Source: Calliopum simillimum (Eukaryota; Arthropoda; Insecta; Diptera; Lauxaniidae). From it: a DNA stretch of 64,000 bases. The DNA lies in assembly GCA_951812925.1 (NCBI GenBank), contig OX638368.1, positions 158,768,492 through 158,832,491 on the forward strand. The letters are read 5' to 3'. This document shows positions 1-12,558 of this stretch, one piece after another (position 1 is the first letter of the stretch; the number at the start of each line of letters is the position of its first letter). Position numbers and translations under genes: made by a program. The notes beneath the pieces are model-generated. The model searched no databases and was not told where the DNA came from. It saw nothing but the letters and a program-made list of their open reading frames with translations.

Positions 1-546
1 ACATTCTCCTTGAAATTCATTGTATTCTTAAGTAACCTTTGCACGCATTACACATACATTGAAGTGATGCATGAATACAACCATCTACATATGCACACAA
101 AGGTCTTCACAAAGGCGCAAACACGTTGCCACGTTGTGCACTAGAAACACAGCACGAAATGGACTAAATTTTTTATTTCCTGTGAATGTAAAATGATAAA
201 GAATACACGAAAAGTGCAATAAAAAATGTGAGAATATACGTGCACTTGAAATACATAAGTACATATATGTAGTTATGTGGATATAAAGGGGAAGGTAAAA
301 ACAAAAGAAAATTATATTTAAGAAAGCAAAATAAAATCCTTAAAATGAATGTTAAAGCAATATGGGTATGAGTTGCCTTTGCTATTTCAATATCCTAGTA
401 CCAAACTCTTCTGGCAACTTAGCACCATTAGTCATTGCGTGGCATAGCGGTCCAAACATTTAATTTATACGCGAGTAAGCAGCCCAGCGAGGAATAAAAT
501 TTCAAATGACTTAGTTCTATTTAAAGTTTTTTAAATGGCTACATTA

Positions 547-799
547 AAAACTACAACTAGACATCTATATATATTGATGTTTTTTTTTAGATAAGCATAC
601 ATAAACATGAAAAAAAAAAAAACGGTTTTATGCCCTATGACTTAGTCTCATCAGTTTTTTAAAATGTAGTCCCCATCCAATTTTATATAAAGGATTAAAA
701 GCAGAAAACTGCAAAATTTCCTACAAAAAATTAATTTCAAAAAACTTGGAGCGCTTTTTTCTCAAAACATGAAAATGTAGATGCCTAGTTGTAGTTTTA
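547..799. repeat. short inverted-repeat element (MITE-like)
   Basis: The left end reads AAAACTACAACTAGACATCT. The right end is its reverse complement with one or two changes, giving terminal inverted repeats of about 21 bp around 210 bp of AT-rich sequence. A relative occurs at about 5700-5840, where the same right-hand terminus and the phrase GGGGACTACAT recur; a third trace with GGGGACTACATCCC is near 32822. There is no coding capacity. A miniature DNA transposon is the simplest reading; the superfamily is unknown. Confidence 0.5.
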
Positions 800-1687
800 T
801 CCCAACGATATGTCTTAAAAATCTTATTAGATAGTGACATTATAAAATTATAAAATAAAGCAGGCAAATTTAAACTAAATTTAATGAGATTTTTAACGCA
901 TTTTTGGGTTTTAAAAAAGATTTTCTATTTTGGAAAATGGTGGGCCTTAATTTTTGAAAATTGATTCTTACAAAGTTAGCCCTTTTAATTTTTTATTTCT
1001 TTTTTTCTAAAAATATCTAATAATAGTGAATAGATAATACTTGCCAACTTCATAAATTTTTCATTTCGAAAAGTCGGTTTTAGGAGGCTCAACTGAATTA
1101 ATTTCACCCACTTTTTTCAAACTTTTTATCTGAACTGAAAATAAATGTTTTTTTCTTCTTCATTTTGGAAAATCTAAATTACACCATCTCTATGGAGAAG
1201 TTCAACTTTAATCTCTTAGTAAGATAACTTAACTAAACTGTTTTTTTTTTGACTAATTGAATAGAAGCAAGAAAGCTATCAACAGAAACATAAAGTACCA
1301 ATATCGACTAATGAAGAATGATTTTGAAATTCAAAGGTAAAAAGACACCTTCACTGAAGCAAAAATAAAGTTTTTCTATACTTTAGAAAAAGCTTAAGCT
1401 GCAAAATAACAGCGGCAATGTTTTCTTATGTCGTTAACTTGAACAAAGATATAACATTAAGCAAGAAAATAGAAAAAGTAAAGGAACACCATTATTTATA
1501 TAAAAGAAATGAATTTGGTCTTTAAATAAGTCCATAATTTAATCATTCAAATTTTTTTCCATTAAGAAAACTACTTTTTTAAATGTTTCAAAACGATTTA
1601 ATTTTAGGATCACTACAACTTTTTTTCTACTGAGCAACCACACGCTGAGCTGCAGACATAGCCAACTAATACAATGACAGTTGTACC

Positions 1688-1965
1688 TTCCCAAGGGAAA
1701 AAGTAGTGCTTCAAAAACCCTTCTGAAGTGCATCCTTTTCACCAATAAGCGCTTCCGCTCCGTAAGAGCAATACTTTCTTTTTAACATTGCATGTCATAG
1801 GATGTAAGCGAGCAAAAGCTTACCGCAGCCTTACCAAACAATAGTTTTTAAAGCGCTTATTTGTAATGCTGCGGTAAGCGTTTTTTCAATAAAATTAAAA
1901 AAAAGAAAAAAAAAAAAAAAAAAAAAAACTGGCCGCGCCAGGATTTGAATCCACGACCCTCCGCG
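1688..1965 (-). repeat. tRNA-like SINE-like repeat, copy A
   Basis: One end carries CCCAAGGGAAAAA. The other carries a sequence that on the minus strand reads GGATTCAAATCC, close to the pol III B box, next to a poly(A) run on the plus strand. The body holds AAGCGCTT-type blocks and CTTACCGCAGCC. Copies C (same orientation) and B and D (opposite) share both ends. It abuts the Helentron at 1979. A tRNA-derived SINE is the best guess; no source tRNA is identified. Confidence 0.4.
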
Positions 1966-1978
1966 TGCTAGATATTTT

Positions 1979-2130
1979 TATACCCTACACCCAGGGTATA
2001 TTCACTTTGTCCTTCCGTTTGTAACGCAGAGAAGGAGGCGTGGCAGATATAGAAAAGTATATATATTCTTGATCAGCGTCACCTCCTGAGTCGATATAGC
2101 CATGTCCGTCTGTCTGGCTGGCTGGCTGGG

Positions 2131-2168
<38 letters not shown>

Positions 2169-2941
2169 GCTGGGTGGCTGGCTGTGTGTTGAAATACACT
2201 TTTTGGGATAACTGAGCAAGATAATTCAATGAAACTTGGTACACTGCCTTCGTCACCAAAGTTAGCTCGGGGGATTGAAAATGAGCGAAATCGGTCAACG
2301 GACACGCCTACCGCCCATACAAAAAATATATTCAAAATGCAATTTTAGGAGTTTTTTTCACGACAATGCAACCAAAATACGCATTAATATTAAAAATTGT
2401 AAGCGCAAGCTCTGGGGAAAAACTAAACGAATTCGGACAAGAGGGCGTGGCACCTCCCATATAAGCAAATGCTTAAAAACGCTATACTGAAAGCGTTTTT
2501 TGAAATATTCGAATCAAATTTGACTCAGACACTAAGAATCATAAATGAAAGCTCTCAACAAAAATTGGGTGAAATCGGACAAGGGGGCGTGGTAACTCCC
2601 ACATAAGCAAAAGTTTCAAAATGCTATACTGAAACAGTTTCTTGAGATAATCGAACCAAGCTTCACTCAAATACTAAATACTATAAATGCACGCTCTAAG
2701 CTAAAACTAGACGAACTCGGTCAAGAGGGCGTGGCACCTCCTATATAAGCAAAAGCTTCAAAACGCTTTACTGAAAAAGTTTTTCACTCAGACACTAAAA
2801 ACTATAAATGCAAGCGCTGAACAAAAACTGGGTGACCTCGGACAAGAGGGCGTAGCAACTCCCATATGAGCAAAATTTTTAAAAATACTGCAGTGTAGGG
2901 TATTTAATGTTTGGCCAGGCCAAATTTTACACCCTTACTAG
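1979..2941 (+). mobile_element. non-autonomous Helentron (DINE-1/mini-me-like), copy 1
   Basis: The element starts TATACCCTACAC and carries the inverted partner GTGTAGGGTAT about 45 bp before the far end. That end has a TTTGGCC-A-GGCCAAA hairpin and terminates CTTACTAG between T residues. These subterminal inverted repeats, the 3' hairpin and the TT insertion site match Helentron-associated elements of the DINE-1 type. Inside are a (CTGG)n microsatellite at about 2113-2181 and four units with GGGCGTGG boxes at 2441, 2583, 2725 and 2846. Serine/proline/glutamine-rich readings across the microsatellite are not genes. The copy at 11251 is nearly identical. Confidence 0.8.
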
Positions 2942-3169
2942 TTTTCTTACATTTACCAACCCTTTAAACCGCTCCACCAACGCCCGATGATATGAAAAGG
3001 TATTAAATTTGTATATAAAGCAAATGCTGTCCTGCAGCATTACATAGAATCATTGTGCTATCAGTTTCAATTCAAGTAAGCAAAAGTAAATAAAAATGAG
3101 AAATTAAAATAGAAAAGTGAAATAAAAAAGGTTGAATTAAAAATATTTTAATAAAAAAAAAAAATAAAG

Positions 3170-3350
3170 CAAAAACAAATAAAAAAACGGAAAAAAAAAA
3201 TCTCCCGGGCTGGGTTCGAACTCACGTTGTTCTTACTTCAGCCTTATACAAAATCATTGTGATAGTGCTTCTAAATTTCTATGGGGACAAGCACTTTTGA
3301 AGTGCTTGGATCAGAAGCGCTAGAAATTTTTCCTCTTGGGTTATGTTGAC
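3170..3350 (+). repeat. tRNA-like SINE-like repeat, copy B
   Basis: After a poly(A) run the plus strand reads GGGTTCGAACTC, a good B-box match. It is followed by a body with AGTGCTTCTAAATTTCTATGG and the shared end CCTCTTGGGTTATG, the reverse complement of the CCCAAGGG end of copies A and C. It is shorter than A and D and lacks a clear A box. Confidence 0.4.
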
Positions 3351-4452
3351 ACAGCTGTTGTAATGGTGGCATGAGCAGCAGGACCTCTTACTTACAAATT
3401 CGAGCATCGCGTGAACGAACACAAAGCACGACTGAGATGAGCCAAAAGCGAACAAGACGAATAATTGTAAAACAACAAAGCGAAATATGTAATGTAAAGC
3501 AACGACAACGAATGTTGCACAAAAATGAAAGCAAACTAAAAAATAAGGAAAAAATGTTGCAGCAACCTACACTCGATTGCGTTAGTTTGTCTGCGTATGC
3601 AATGGCCTTGTGCGAAACATGTGTCTGTGTAAAAGTGCATACTTTTTCCATTTTATAGTTTTATGTACAATTTTTTTTTTAATAGAAACTTCTTTGTTTC
3701 GTTCATTCGTTTACGTAGCTCGTGCTTTTGTGCTGAGGCATGAATTACAGCATCCATAAAAGTTTGACGTTGGCAAAGCGATGAATGCCCTGCAATTCTT
3801 TTGTTTGTCCATGCCATTTTCAAGTTCAATTTATGTTGAATTGGAAAAAACAGTAAATGATGATGAAAAAATATTGAATTACTTTTAACATAAGAACATG
3901 AAATATGATTTAAATTTAAGGGAATTAATTAAAAAATCAAAAGTTAAATTTTCCAGTACCACCAAAAAATTTTGAAATGTGTATTTCTTAAATAAAATTA
4001 GGTAATAACATTTTTTTAAATCAATTTCACTTTCTGTATGTTAATCTTTTGGTGAGCATTAATAATACATAAACCAATTATATATCAACAAATATAATTG
4101 CAATTAAGGGCTCAACTGAAAAAAAAAAAAAACTCAATAACAAAACCAATAGCCACAATTGAATGATGTAAACTAAGCTTTTGCAAACCAACGAAACCTA
4201 AATATTAATAATATTATGTTAATAATATTAATAAAAATAATACACATGTAGATTTCATAACTAATGACTGGACGTAAAATTAAAATATGAAAACAACTAC
4301 TTAGTTTTAAAATAAATACGAAATCGGTAAAAACGCAGACTTTGTGCGTAAATTCAACACCGAAGTGTAGGCAATATTTTTTTTTATCCATTAATGCTGG
4401 TAAAGAAGAGTTACATTTACTCACTTATATATATTTAAGAGCATTAAACGTT

Positions 4453-4720
4453 GTACCCAAGGGAAAAAATTTCAAGCGCTTCTTAACCAAGCACTTTTAA
4501 AGCGCTTGTTTCCATAGAAATTTAGAAGCACTTACACAGTGATCTTTTGTAAGGCTGCAATAGGCATTCAAATATCATGTACTTTTTAGACGGATATGTT
4601 TGAGTAGTATTTTAAAAAGAGTCAGAGAGAAAGAGAACAAAAGCACAAATGTATACAAATTTTATACACAGTTTTCACAAGTTTGCCATGGATTCGATCC
4701 CTAGCGTGGGTGATATTTTA
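4453..4720 (-). repeat. tRNA-like SINE-like repeat, copy C
   Basis: It starts with TTGTACCCAAGGGAAAAA and contains AAGCGCTT and AAGCACTT blocks matching copy B in reverse. It ends with a segment whose minus strand reads GGGATCGAATCC (B-box-like). The orientation is that of copy A. Confidence 0.4.
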
Positions 4721-4924
4721 TTTATTTTTTTATAATTTTTCGTTTTATTTTGTTTTTATTTCACTTTTCTATTTTCCTTTCTATTTTATTTATCTACTTT
4801 TGTTTAACTGAATTGAAATTGAATACATAATGATTTTTGATGAGGCTCTAGGAAGCATTCATATATAAAATTCTGTTTGAACAGACATTTGCTTAATATA
4901 CAAATTTTATTCCTCCTTCTCATA

Positions 4925-5255
4925 AAGGTCAATGGTCTAGAGATCTAAAGAGTTTGTAATTGTAAGTAAAAACAATTTGTTTCTATCAACCACACGGACG
5001 GTCGAACGTTCGAGTCATAGTGTGGTCAGTTAATATTTTTTTTTTTTTATTTAAAAGAACGATTACCGCCGCATTAAAAATAAGCGCTTTAAAAGGCCTT
5101 TTTCCGTAAGGCTGCGGTAAGCTTCAGAGTGCTTGCATCCTAGGACACGCAATGTTTAAGATAAATAATAGTTCTTACAAAGCGGAAGCGTTTATTGGAG
5201 AAGCAATTTGCAATGTTTTTTTAAGCGCTCTTTTTCCCCTTGGGTTTATACAATC
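4925..5255 (+). repeat. tRNA-like SINE-like repeat, copy D
   Basis: This is the copy with the best head. An A-box-like TGGTCTAGAG near 4933 is followed about 65 bp later by a B-box-like GTTCGAGTC near 5008, then a T-rich tract. The body, with CGGTAAGC and GCGCTTT blocks, is an inverted match to copy A, and it ends CCCCTTGGG. The spacing and order fit a tRNA-derived pol III promoter, although the intervening sequence does not fold as a good tRNA. Confidence 0.45.
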
Positions 5256-5984
5256 AAGTACAAAAAAGGATGCTCATTTGTTTTGATTATTGTAAAAATG
5301 GTATAACTGTAAATCCGAAATGAAATTCTGAAAATTCTGAAAAATATTTTCTTTTTTTTTGATTTTTAAACATTTGTAAAACACACATACCTATATAATT
5401 TAAAAAATTTTTTGATGTCTTAGGGTATCTAAGATTTTATAATATTGTACATATATAAAAAATAGTGCATGTCAGAAGTTTCACTCATACGGTTATTGAA
5501 AAATTCTGCAAACTATTCATCAGTATATGTATTTTAATATAGTTTATCGATTGGTATTGTAGGTGAGTCCAAAATTTGAAGTAACTGACTCCTGTACCAG
5601 AACTCGTTGTCGTGTTTTTGTAGGGGTCGCCAAAATGTAGGTGATAAACAAAAGTTGATTTTTCGAAAAATATTTGTATTTAATATGCATTCAGACACTT
5701 CATAAAGCAAAAGTTTTTTTCGAGAAGGGGACTACATTTCAAAAAAGCGACTGATTTGGGGCATAGAGCTAGTTTTTCTTCATGTTTGTGTAAACTTAAC
5801 TCAAAACATCAATATATGTAGATGTCTAGTTGTAGTTTTAACCCGACGATATATTAAAATGGACAAAATTGTATGGACGAAATAGTACCGACCTCGGCTA
5901 CCCGCTATTTATTTATTTATTTATTTTGTGGACCATATTACTCGGTTATTTGACCGATATCATCCTTTAAAATAAATACTGTCA

Positions 5985-6210
5985 ATCTCAGAACCCAATT
6001 TTATTCATTTATGACAAAATACCAGACAATTCATACTATGACATTACTTTTGTCTCTATAAGAATTTTCAAAATATAGTATAAAAATATATATTAAATGC
6101 AAGGCAAAATTTTCAATCGAAAATGCGCTGAACTAAAGTTGAACGTAGAGATACGATTCTTTGGGCATTTATTCTTAGGATTGAATGAACTTTCAATTAG
6201 GGGCGTAAGC
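5985..6210 (+). repeat. interspersed repeat R3, uninterrupted copy
   Basis: The block from ATACCAGACAATTCATACTA to GGGCATTTATTCTTAGG recurs at 51245-51405 plus 52370-52400. There it is split by a foldback element. The copy here therefore serves as the empty site. No coding capacity is seen. Confidence 0.6.
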
Positions 6211-7088
6211 GAGGTCCGTTTGCAAATTGGCCCACTCTACTATACTCGTATATAAATCATCTAATACACCTTTCAAGATATAAATAAATTGTATTTCTAA
6301 CAAAATCTCATTACTTTGAATTGCACGATCTGTTCTCTCTACAGGTCAGTTAAATTGAAGCCAAACCTTGGAAAATAGTTTTTGTAAAAAAAAAATACCA
6401 AATTATGGAACCTTTATTTTTTTTAATTTGTTGAATTTATCCGTTAGCCTACTTAGAAACATTTAAATATTCCATTCATAAACATGCATTATTCGGACGT
6501 TTCAGCAAAGAATTAGCTGTCAAAATTAAATGCTTATATCTGAACTATTTTTTTGAATTTATTTTAAAGTACAGCTTCAATTCACTTAAAAAATGTACTT
6601 TTTTAGTGATAACTTTACATATGACAGTTCTGTTGCGACCTGCTTCTATTTTTCATATCAGACGTTAACATAATCCAGGATTAATAGTTAAATATCTCAG
6701 GAGCTTTGGTATAACAACCTGTACTTTTTACCTTTTGATTACTTGAAATGAGAAATATTGCTGTTATGCCACTTCTGAAATTAACAGTTCATATTTTCTC
6801 ATGAAATTAAAATCTGTGTATGTGTATATGTGTGTGTGTGTGTGTGCGTGCTTGCGTGCGTGCATTCATGTTTCTTAATTATTTATTAATGCATACAATC
6901 AGATTTTAATGCCGCTATTCATTTCTGTTGCTTCCTTTGTTTTTATTTTTTCTCTTTTTGTAGATTTTTTTTTTATTTTTTATTGATTTTAATTTGTTTT
7001 CTGTTGTGTTATTTAATTTATATCATTTATGAATTTTCAATCTGACAGAAAATGGATTTTACAGTGTGCCCAATAATAACTGTCACTA

Positions 7089-7295
7089 CACGGTTGCCTT
7101 CAGGTGTCGATAAGTATGATGAAAATATGGAAAAAATCGGCTTTCGGGGTTTCATTTGCACTTGTTTTTTGGTCCAAAAAAATGCAAACCCCTAAATCGT
7201 AGCTGATCATCTTCGCAAAATGTCGCAAAAATACATATTCCATTATAAAAAAAAAATGTCATTTGCGATGTGATTTGCGATGCTGAACTTTTTAT
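7089..7295 (+). repeat. single arm of the CACGGTGC foldback family
   Basis: The sequence from CACGGTTGCC through GTCGATAAG, GGGGTTTCATTTGC, CGTAGCTGATCATC and a GATGCTGAAC end follows one arm of the foldback at 51406-52369 with many substitutions. Only one arm is recognisable. Confidence 0.5.
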
Positions 7296-8382
7296 CCGTC
7301 CGTATAATTGGCAGCTCCACTTCATACTTTGTCAAAATTCATTAGAGAATGGGAATAGTGGTTTCAGCTGTTGCAATAAAAGACCTATCGAGTTAAAGCC
7401 TGGATACGTGTATTAAAGTGACAAATCTTACGGCTAAATGCCGTGATCTCGGAACCAAGCCTTTGCCGTATGCTTCGAGCACTAAGCTTGTTGAAAGATA
7501 ACGTCCATAATTGATTTACCATTTGTCTGACACATTGCAATGAAAATGATTTATTCAATTAGAAGAACTGTCGAAGAACCAACCCAATGCAGGTACCATG
7601 AAGCGGAGAGTTCCTTCCTGAGAAAAGGCGATATAAGATGCCACGCGAAAGTCAAAAAGTTTTCCTGATCAACGGTCATTAAAAGCTGACATTGGAGATT
7701 GCAGAAGAAAGAACACAAAAAATTTACTAGTCGAATATGACCTTAGAGGTCCAAATGCTATGACAAAAAAAAAAAAAAAAAAAAAAAAATGCAGGTCTAA
7801 TTAAGCCCTTTACAATGATTTATAATTTTTAATCATCTGAATTCATCTGCTCTAGTTATGAAAAAAATACCATTTGGCTGCTTTTAGAGTGGTCAAAAAA
7901 AAAATTGTTGTTTCCCCAAGTAAGCTTATAAATAAAGGGCGGTTTTCCCCGACTTTTTTTTTTTTTTTTTGTATGGAGACCGACCCGAGCCCTATTATCC
8001 ACTATATTGACTTAAAATAATAACAAAAATTTACTAGATACACAGTATTACATACTCTATTTTTCTCCGTGTATGAAACTGTGCGATTCTTGCGCGATTG
8101 CAAAAGTTTGCTGAGTAATGACGTTTGCATCACCTTTTAATGCTTTTGCTTCCGCATTGGCAATTTTTATTTTTACTGCTCTGTGTGTGCGTGTATTTTA
8201 TTGTGATCTCCCGTGCTACTATTGTGTATATGTATTTGTAATTATTAATGTTTAGGCTTTATATCAAAGGACAGTTCAACCCATCCGCCCTATTTTCTAT
8301 TTCTACACGGAAATGGGAATTTTGCGTGCGTGTGTTTATCGCACATACATATGCATACATACATTTGTGTATTTATGTACAT

Positions 8383-10454
8383 TAGACCGGTTCGATATTG
8401 TATGAAGCAAAACAAAATCATCCCAAAACCGACTCAAAACTTAGAACACTTTCGATTCTACTGAAGGTCCATTTTGGCTTAAAAAAACATGTTTCTCGGT
8501 CATAACTACCCAAGGTTGCTTTAGAAATAAAGATTTTGTTCTTCTTTTGGCGTTTAAAAATTATATTTTTTTTGCGGGTACTGTTATTAGGTATTCGCGT
8601 CTCAAAATCGATTTTTTTACGTTTCTCAGTTACGCGGTCGGAAAAATTACTTTTTACTCAAAAACAAGGCATCTTACGAAAAAAGGGTTTCAGACCAAAA
8701 ATGCTAAGGACTATCCGTAGAATTTTTTGCGATTTTTTCTGATTTTTTTTTTGAGATATTTGATTAATTTTCAAAAATTTATCAAATTGAGAGTTTTCAG
8801 CAAGCTTACGTTCGTCAAAAAATGATAGGTTTACTCATAACCAAGGCATCTACAAAAAAATTTCATTAAACGTTAAATGCTTAGAGTCCTTCAAAGAATA
8901 GGTGTGCGTTTTTTCGGAATTTTTGGAGTTTTTTTTTATACATGTTTTGGAAAATTATAAAATATCTCAAATATTCGGAGAAAAGTCAATTCTAACCATT
9001 TTTGCCGTACACACTTTTTTCGTTAGATGCCTTGCTTTTGAGTAAAAAATCGTTTTTTCGACCATGTATTTGAAAAACGTAAAACCAACGGTTTTGGGAC
9101 GCTAATATTATCCATACCCCCAAAAAAAAAATTTATAATTTTTAAACGCCATAACTTTTGTAAAAACAAAATCTTTATTTCTAAAGCAGCCTCGGGTATC
9201 TATTTTGTAAAGAAAAATATATCACCAAAAATATGACCAAAAATATAGCCAAAATGGGCCGTCGCACTATGGCTTTTTTTTGACGAAAGGTTATAAATAC
9301 ATTCACCTATCTAAAAAGATGCCCGCTTTTTCCAGCATCTGATCCACAAAATATTGACACGGGTCGAAATCTCTTGAATTTTGAAAAAATCGATTTTTCT
9401 GTTTAAGAATGTTAGTCGCATTAAACGCAGGAGTGATATATGTATAAATTTATGTGTATTCAATCAAATCAATAAGGATGAAATGAACTCAAAGTGAAAA
9501 TAGGCGGTGCCACGCCCCAAAAATAAGTTCGTCATATCTCCGAAACTATTACACGCAGATAGATAAGATTCGGTATGTTTGTAATTGGCACAGAGAGAAA
9601 TAATGTTTATTAGAAAAGTGGGCGGTGCCACGCCCCAAAAATATAAAACATCATATCTCCAAAACTATTTGACCCATGTGGATCAAATCGGTTTGTATAC
9701 AAAAATCATCAAGACAAATAATGTCTGCTGAGAAAATATTTGGTGCCACGCCCACAGGCAGAGCTACATGAATGAACTTGTTTCCTATAGAACATAGTGT
9801 CAATTAATAAGGATATATTCATTGTTGGGTGTAGTACCGCCCTTTTTTTCAGCAACTGTTATTTGACTCACTACCCTTTATATATATACCCTATAGCTCA
9901 AATAGTTTCGGAGATATGATAAGTTTTATATTTATAGGGCGTGGCACCGCCCACTTTTTTAGTGGATGTTATTTCCCTTTGCGTCTGTTGCACACATACC
10001 GTACCTTATCTCTCTGCGTCTAATAGTTTCGGAGATATGACGAATACTACGAATTTCTTTTTGGGGCGTGGAACCGCCCATTTTCACTTTGAGTTGATTT
10101 AATCTTACTTGGTTTGATTGAATGCACATAAATTTATTCATATATCACTCCTGCGTTTAATGTGACTAACATTTTTAAACAAAAAAAATCGATTTTTTCA
10201 AAATTCAAGAGATTTCGACCCGTGTCACTATTTTGTGGATCAGATGCTCGAAATAGCGGGCATCTTTTTAGATAGGTGAATGTATAACCTATAACTTCGC
10301 GTTTAATTTTTTTAAAGAAAATATGTCCTTGTAGAGAATTATACTCCATTGGTTTTTCGCGGAATAAAAAAAAAAATGAATGAGATTTCGTTTTTAAGAG
10401 TCCTTCTAACTTTTGAGTCGATTTCGGGATGAATCTAAATTTCGACCCTATCTA
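8383..10454. mobile_element. foldback DNA element, TAGACCGG family, copy 1 (2.07 kb)
   Basis: The element starts TAGACCGGTTCGA and ends with the approximate reverse complement TCGACCCTATCTA. It is flanked by an exact 8-bp duplication ATGTACAT (8375-8382 and 10455-10462). Terminal repeats of about 70 bp share CATCCC and CGACTCAAAA. Inside are two further inverted-repeat pairs: about 8505-8720 with 9010-9200, and about 9285-9480 with 10100-10290. GGCGTGGCACC boxes are also present near 9507, 9624, 9938 and 10066. There is no transposase, so it is non-autonomous. The 8-bp duplication would fit hAT-, P- or Merlin-type chemistry, but the ends do not settle which. Confidence 0.75.
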
Positions 10455-10964
10455 ATGTACATCGTATGTTGGCTCTACGTGTAGCTTATAAAATTGATAA
10501 ATTAATTCTTATTATACGAAATCACAGTTTCATGATTAATGACGTTCGACTTGTATTTTTTTCTCTCATGCTATTTTCATGGTACTTAAAATGTTTTCAT
10601 AAAAATTTCACTATAATTATTAAGGAGGAGTTTTATAAGCATCTGGCTTGACAATTACAACAATATGTACTAAGAATATTAAATTTTTCGGTTTTCCACT
10701 TAACAGTAATTCTTGTTGCACCGCTTACTGCAGAATGTATATCTAACCGTACTTGGGTAATTTGATCGCTGTTCACATTTATTTCTTTTTATCTTTCCAT
10801 ATATATCGACCGTACATAAGACCTATCGCAAAAATTAGAAATGGAAAATATCTTGCTCCTAGGGGCTATAAAGTTGCCTATTGGTGTAATATCAAGCATA
10901 CAAATTTTGGTCTTGATCGAAAAATATTTGAAAATTACTTAGGTTAATAGCATTCATTAAAAAA

Positions 10965-11180
10965 ACGGGCAATGCCACGCCCACTCCACCCGAAATTCGT
11001 CATACCTCTGGAAATATTGGACTCAGGTATATGAGATTTGGTAATTATCTAATTGGTACTGGGAAAAAAATGTTCCATAATAAATGAGCGTGGCCACGCC
11101 CTCTCATTAAAAAAAACAAAATTTATCATACCACTGAAACTATTTGACAAAGGTGAATATGATTTCGTTTCAGATAAAGT
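10965..11180. repeat. degenerate GGGCGTGGC-box repeat
   Basis: Two diverged units hold the phrases GCCACGCCC, TCGTCATACCTC and GAAACTATTTGAC, matching the interior of the foldback element just to the left. This is a relic fragment. Confidence 0.4.
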
Positions 11181-11250
11181 GATGCGAGCAGCGTTCATAT
11201 TTGTTTGTATAAAACACAGTACACTGAAGTATTTGTTAGAATCATGTTTT

Positions 11251-11404
11251 TATACCCTACACCCAGGGTATATTCACTTTGTCCTTCCGTTTGTAACGCA
11301 GAGAAGGAGGCGTGGCAGATATAGAAAAGTATATATATTCTTGATCAGCGTCACCTCCTGAGTCGATATAGCCATGTCCGTCTGTCTGGCTGGCTGGCTG
11401 GCTG

Positions 11405-11468
<64 letters not shown>

Positions 11469-12224
11469 TGTGTTGAAATACACTTTTTGGGAAAACTGAG
11501 CAAGATAATTCAATGAAACTTGGTGCACTGCCTTCGTCACCAAAGTTAGCTCGGGGGATTGAAAATGAGCGAAATCGGTCATCGGACACGCCTACCACCC
11601 ATACAAAAAATATATTCAAAATGCAATTTTAGGAGTTTTTTTCACGACAATGCAACCAAAATACGCATTAATATTAAAAATTGTAAGCGCAAGCTCTGAG
11701 GAAAATCTAAGCGAATTCGGACAAGAGGGCGTGGCACCTCCCATATAAGCAAATGCTTAAAAACGCTATACTGAAAGCGTTTTTTGAAATATTCGAATCA
11801 AATTTGACTCAGACACTAAGAATCATAAATGAAAGCTCTCAACAAAAATTGGGTGAAATCGGACAAGGGGGCGTGGTACCTCCCACATAAGCAAAAGTTT
11901 CAAAATGCTATACTGAAACAGTTTCTTGAGATAATCGAACCAAGCTTCACTCAAATACTAAATACTATAAATGCACGCTCTAAGCTAAAACTAGACGAAC
12001 TCGGTCAAGAGGGCGTGGCACCTCCTATATAAGCAAAAGCTTCAAAACGCTTTACTGAAAAAGTTTGTCACTCAGACACTAAAAACTATAAATGCAAGCG
12101 CTGAACAAAAACTGGGTGACCTCGGACAAGAGGGCGTAGCAACTCCCATATGAGCAAAATTTGAACAATACTGCAGTGTAGGGTATTTAATGTTTGGCCA
12201 GGCCAAATTTTACACCCTTACTAG
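11251..12224 (+). mobile_element. non-autonomous Helentron (DINE-1/mini-me-like), copy 2
   Basis: It has the same architecture as the element at 1979: TATACCCTACAC start, (CTGG)n at about 11383-11466, four internal GGGCGTGG units, GTGTAGGGTAT, the TTTGGCCAGGCCAAA hairpin and a CTAG end. T flanks both sides, and the first and last bases are clear. By eye only a handful of substitutions separate it from copy 1 outside the microsatellite, so both moved recently. The microsatellite is longer here. Confidence 0.8.
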
Positions 12225-12558
12225 TTTTAACTTGATTTGATCAGTGTCATAATGAAATCAGTGTACAGTGAAGGTTTAAATCATAAATTTTTCGTATAAT
12301 ATACTTTAGCTTAGTGTAAAATGTGTAAATAGAGAAAAGTACACTATATTTCAAGATGTTTTGTGCAGGCGACTAGTTTGTAACACATGAAAAAGAAAAT
12401 TTCATCTTCATAACCATAGCCACAAGAAGTTCATGACGAAATAGTTTCAAGTGAACTGAGTGTGAAAGAAGCCATCAGTATATTCGAGAAATTTCTACTG
12501 GAACTGCCAGATAGTTTGACAGCTGTGGCTATCATTAAAATTATTGTTTTCATGTTCA

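Noticed and set aside
1985..2335. Ser/Pro/Gln-repeat proteins (PASQPASQ type) at 1985-2335, 2002-2298, 11257-11619 and 11274-11582
   Set aside because: They are translations of the (CTGG)n microsatellite inside the Helentron elements and appear in more than one frame.
4925..5050. Functional tRNA gene
   Set aside because: A- and B-box-like motifs are present but no cloverleaf or anticodon arm can be drawn; a SINE-like head is more likely.
7310..7720. Possible transposase relic with less AT-rich sequence
   Set aside because: Readings in all frames are short and no family motif could be identified.
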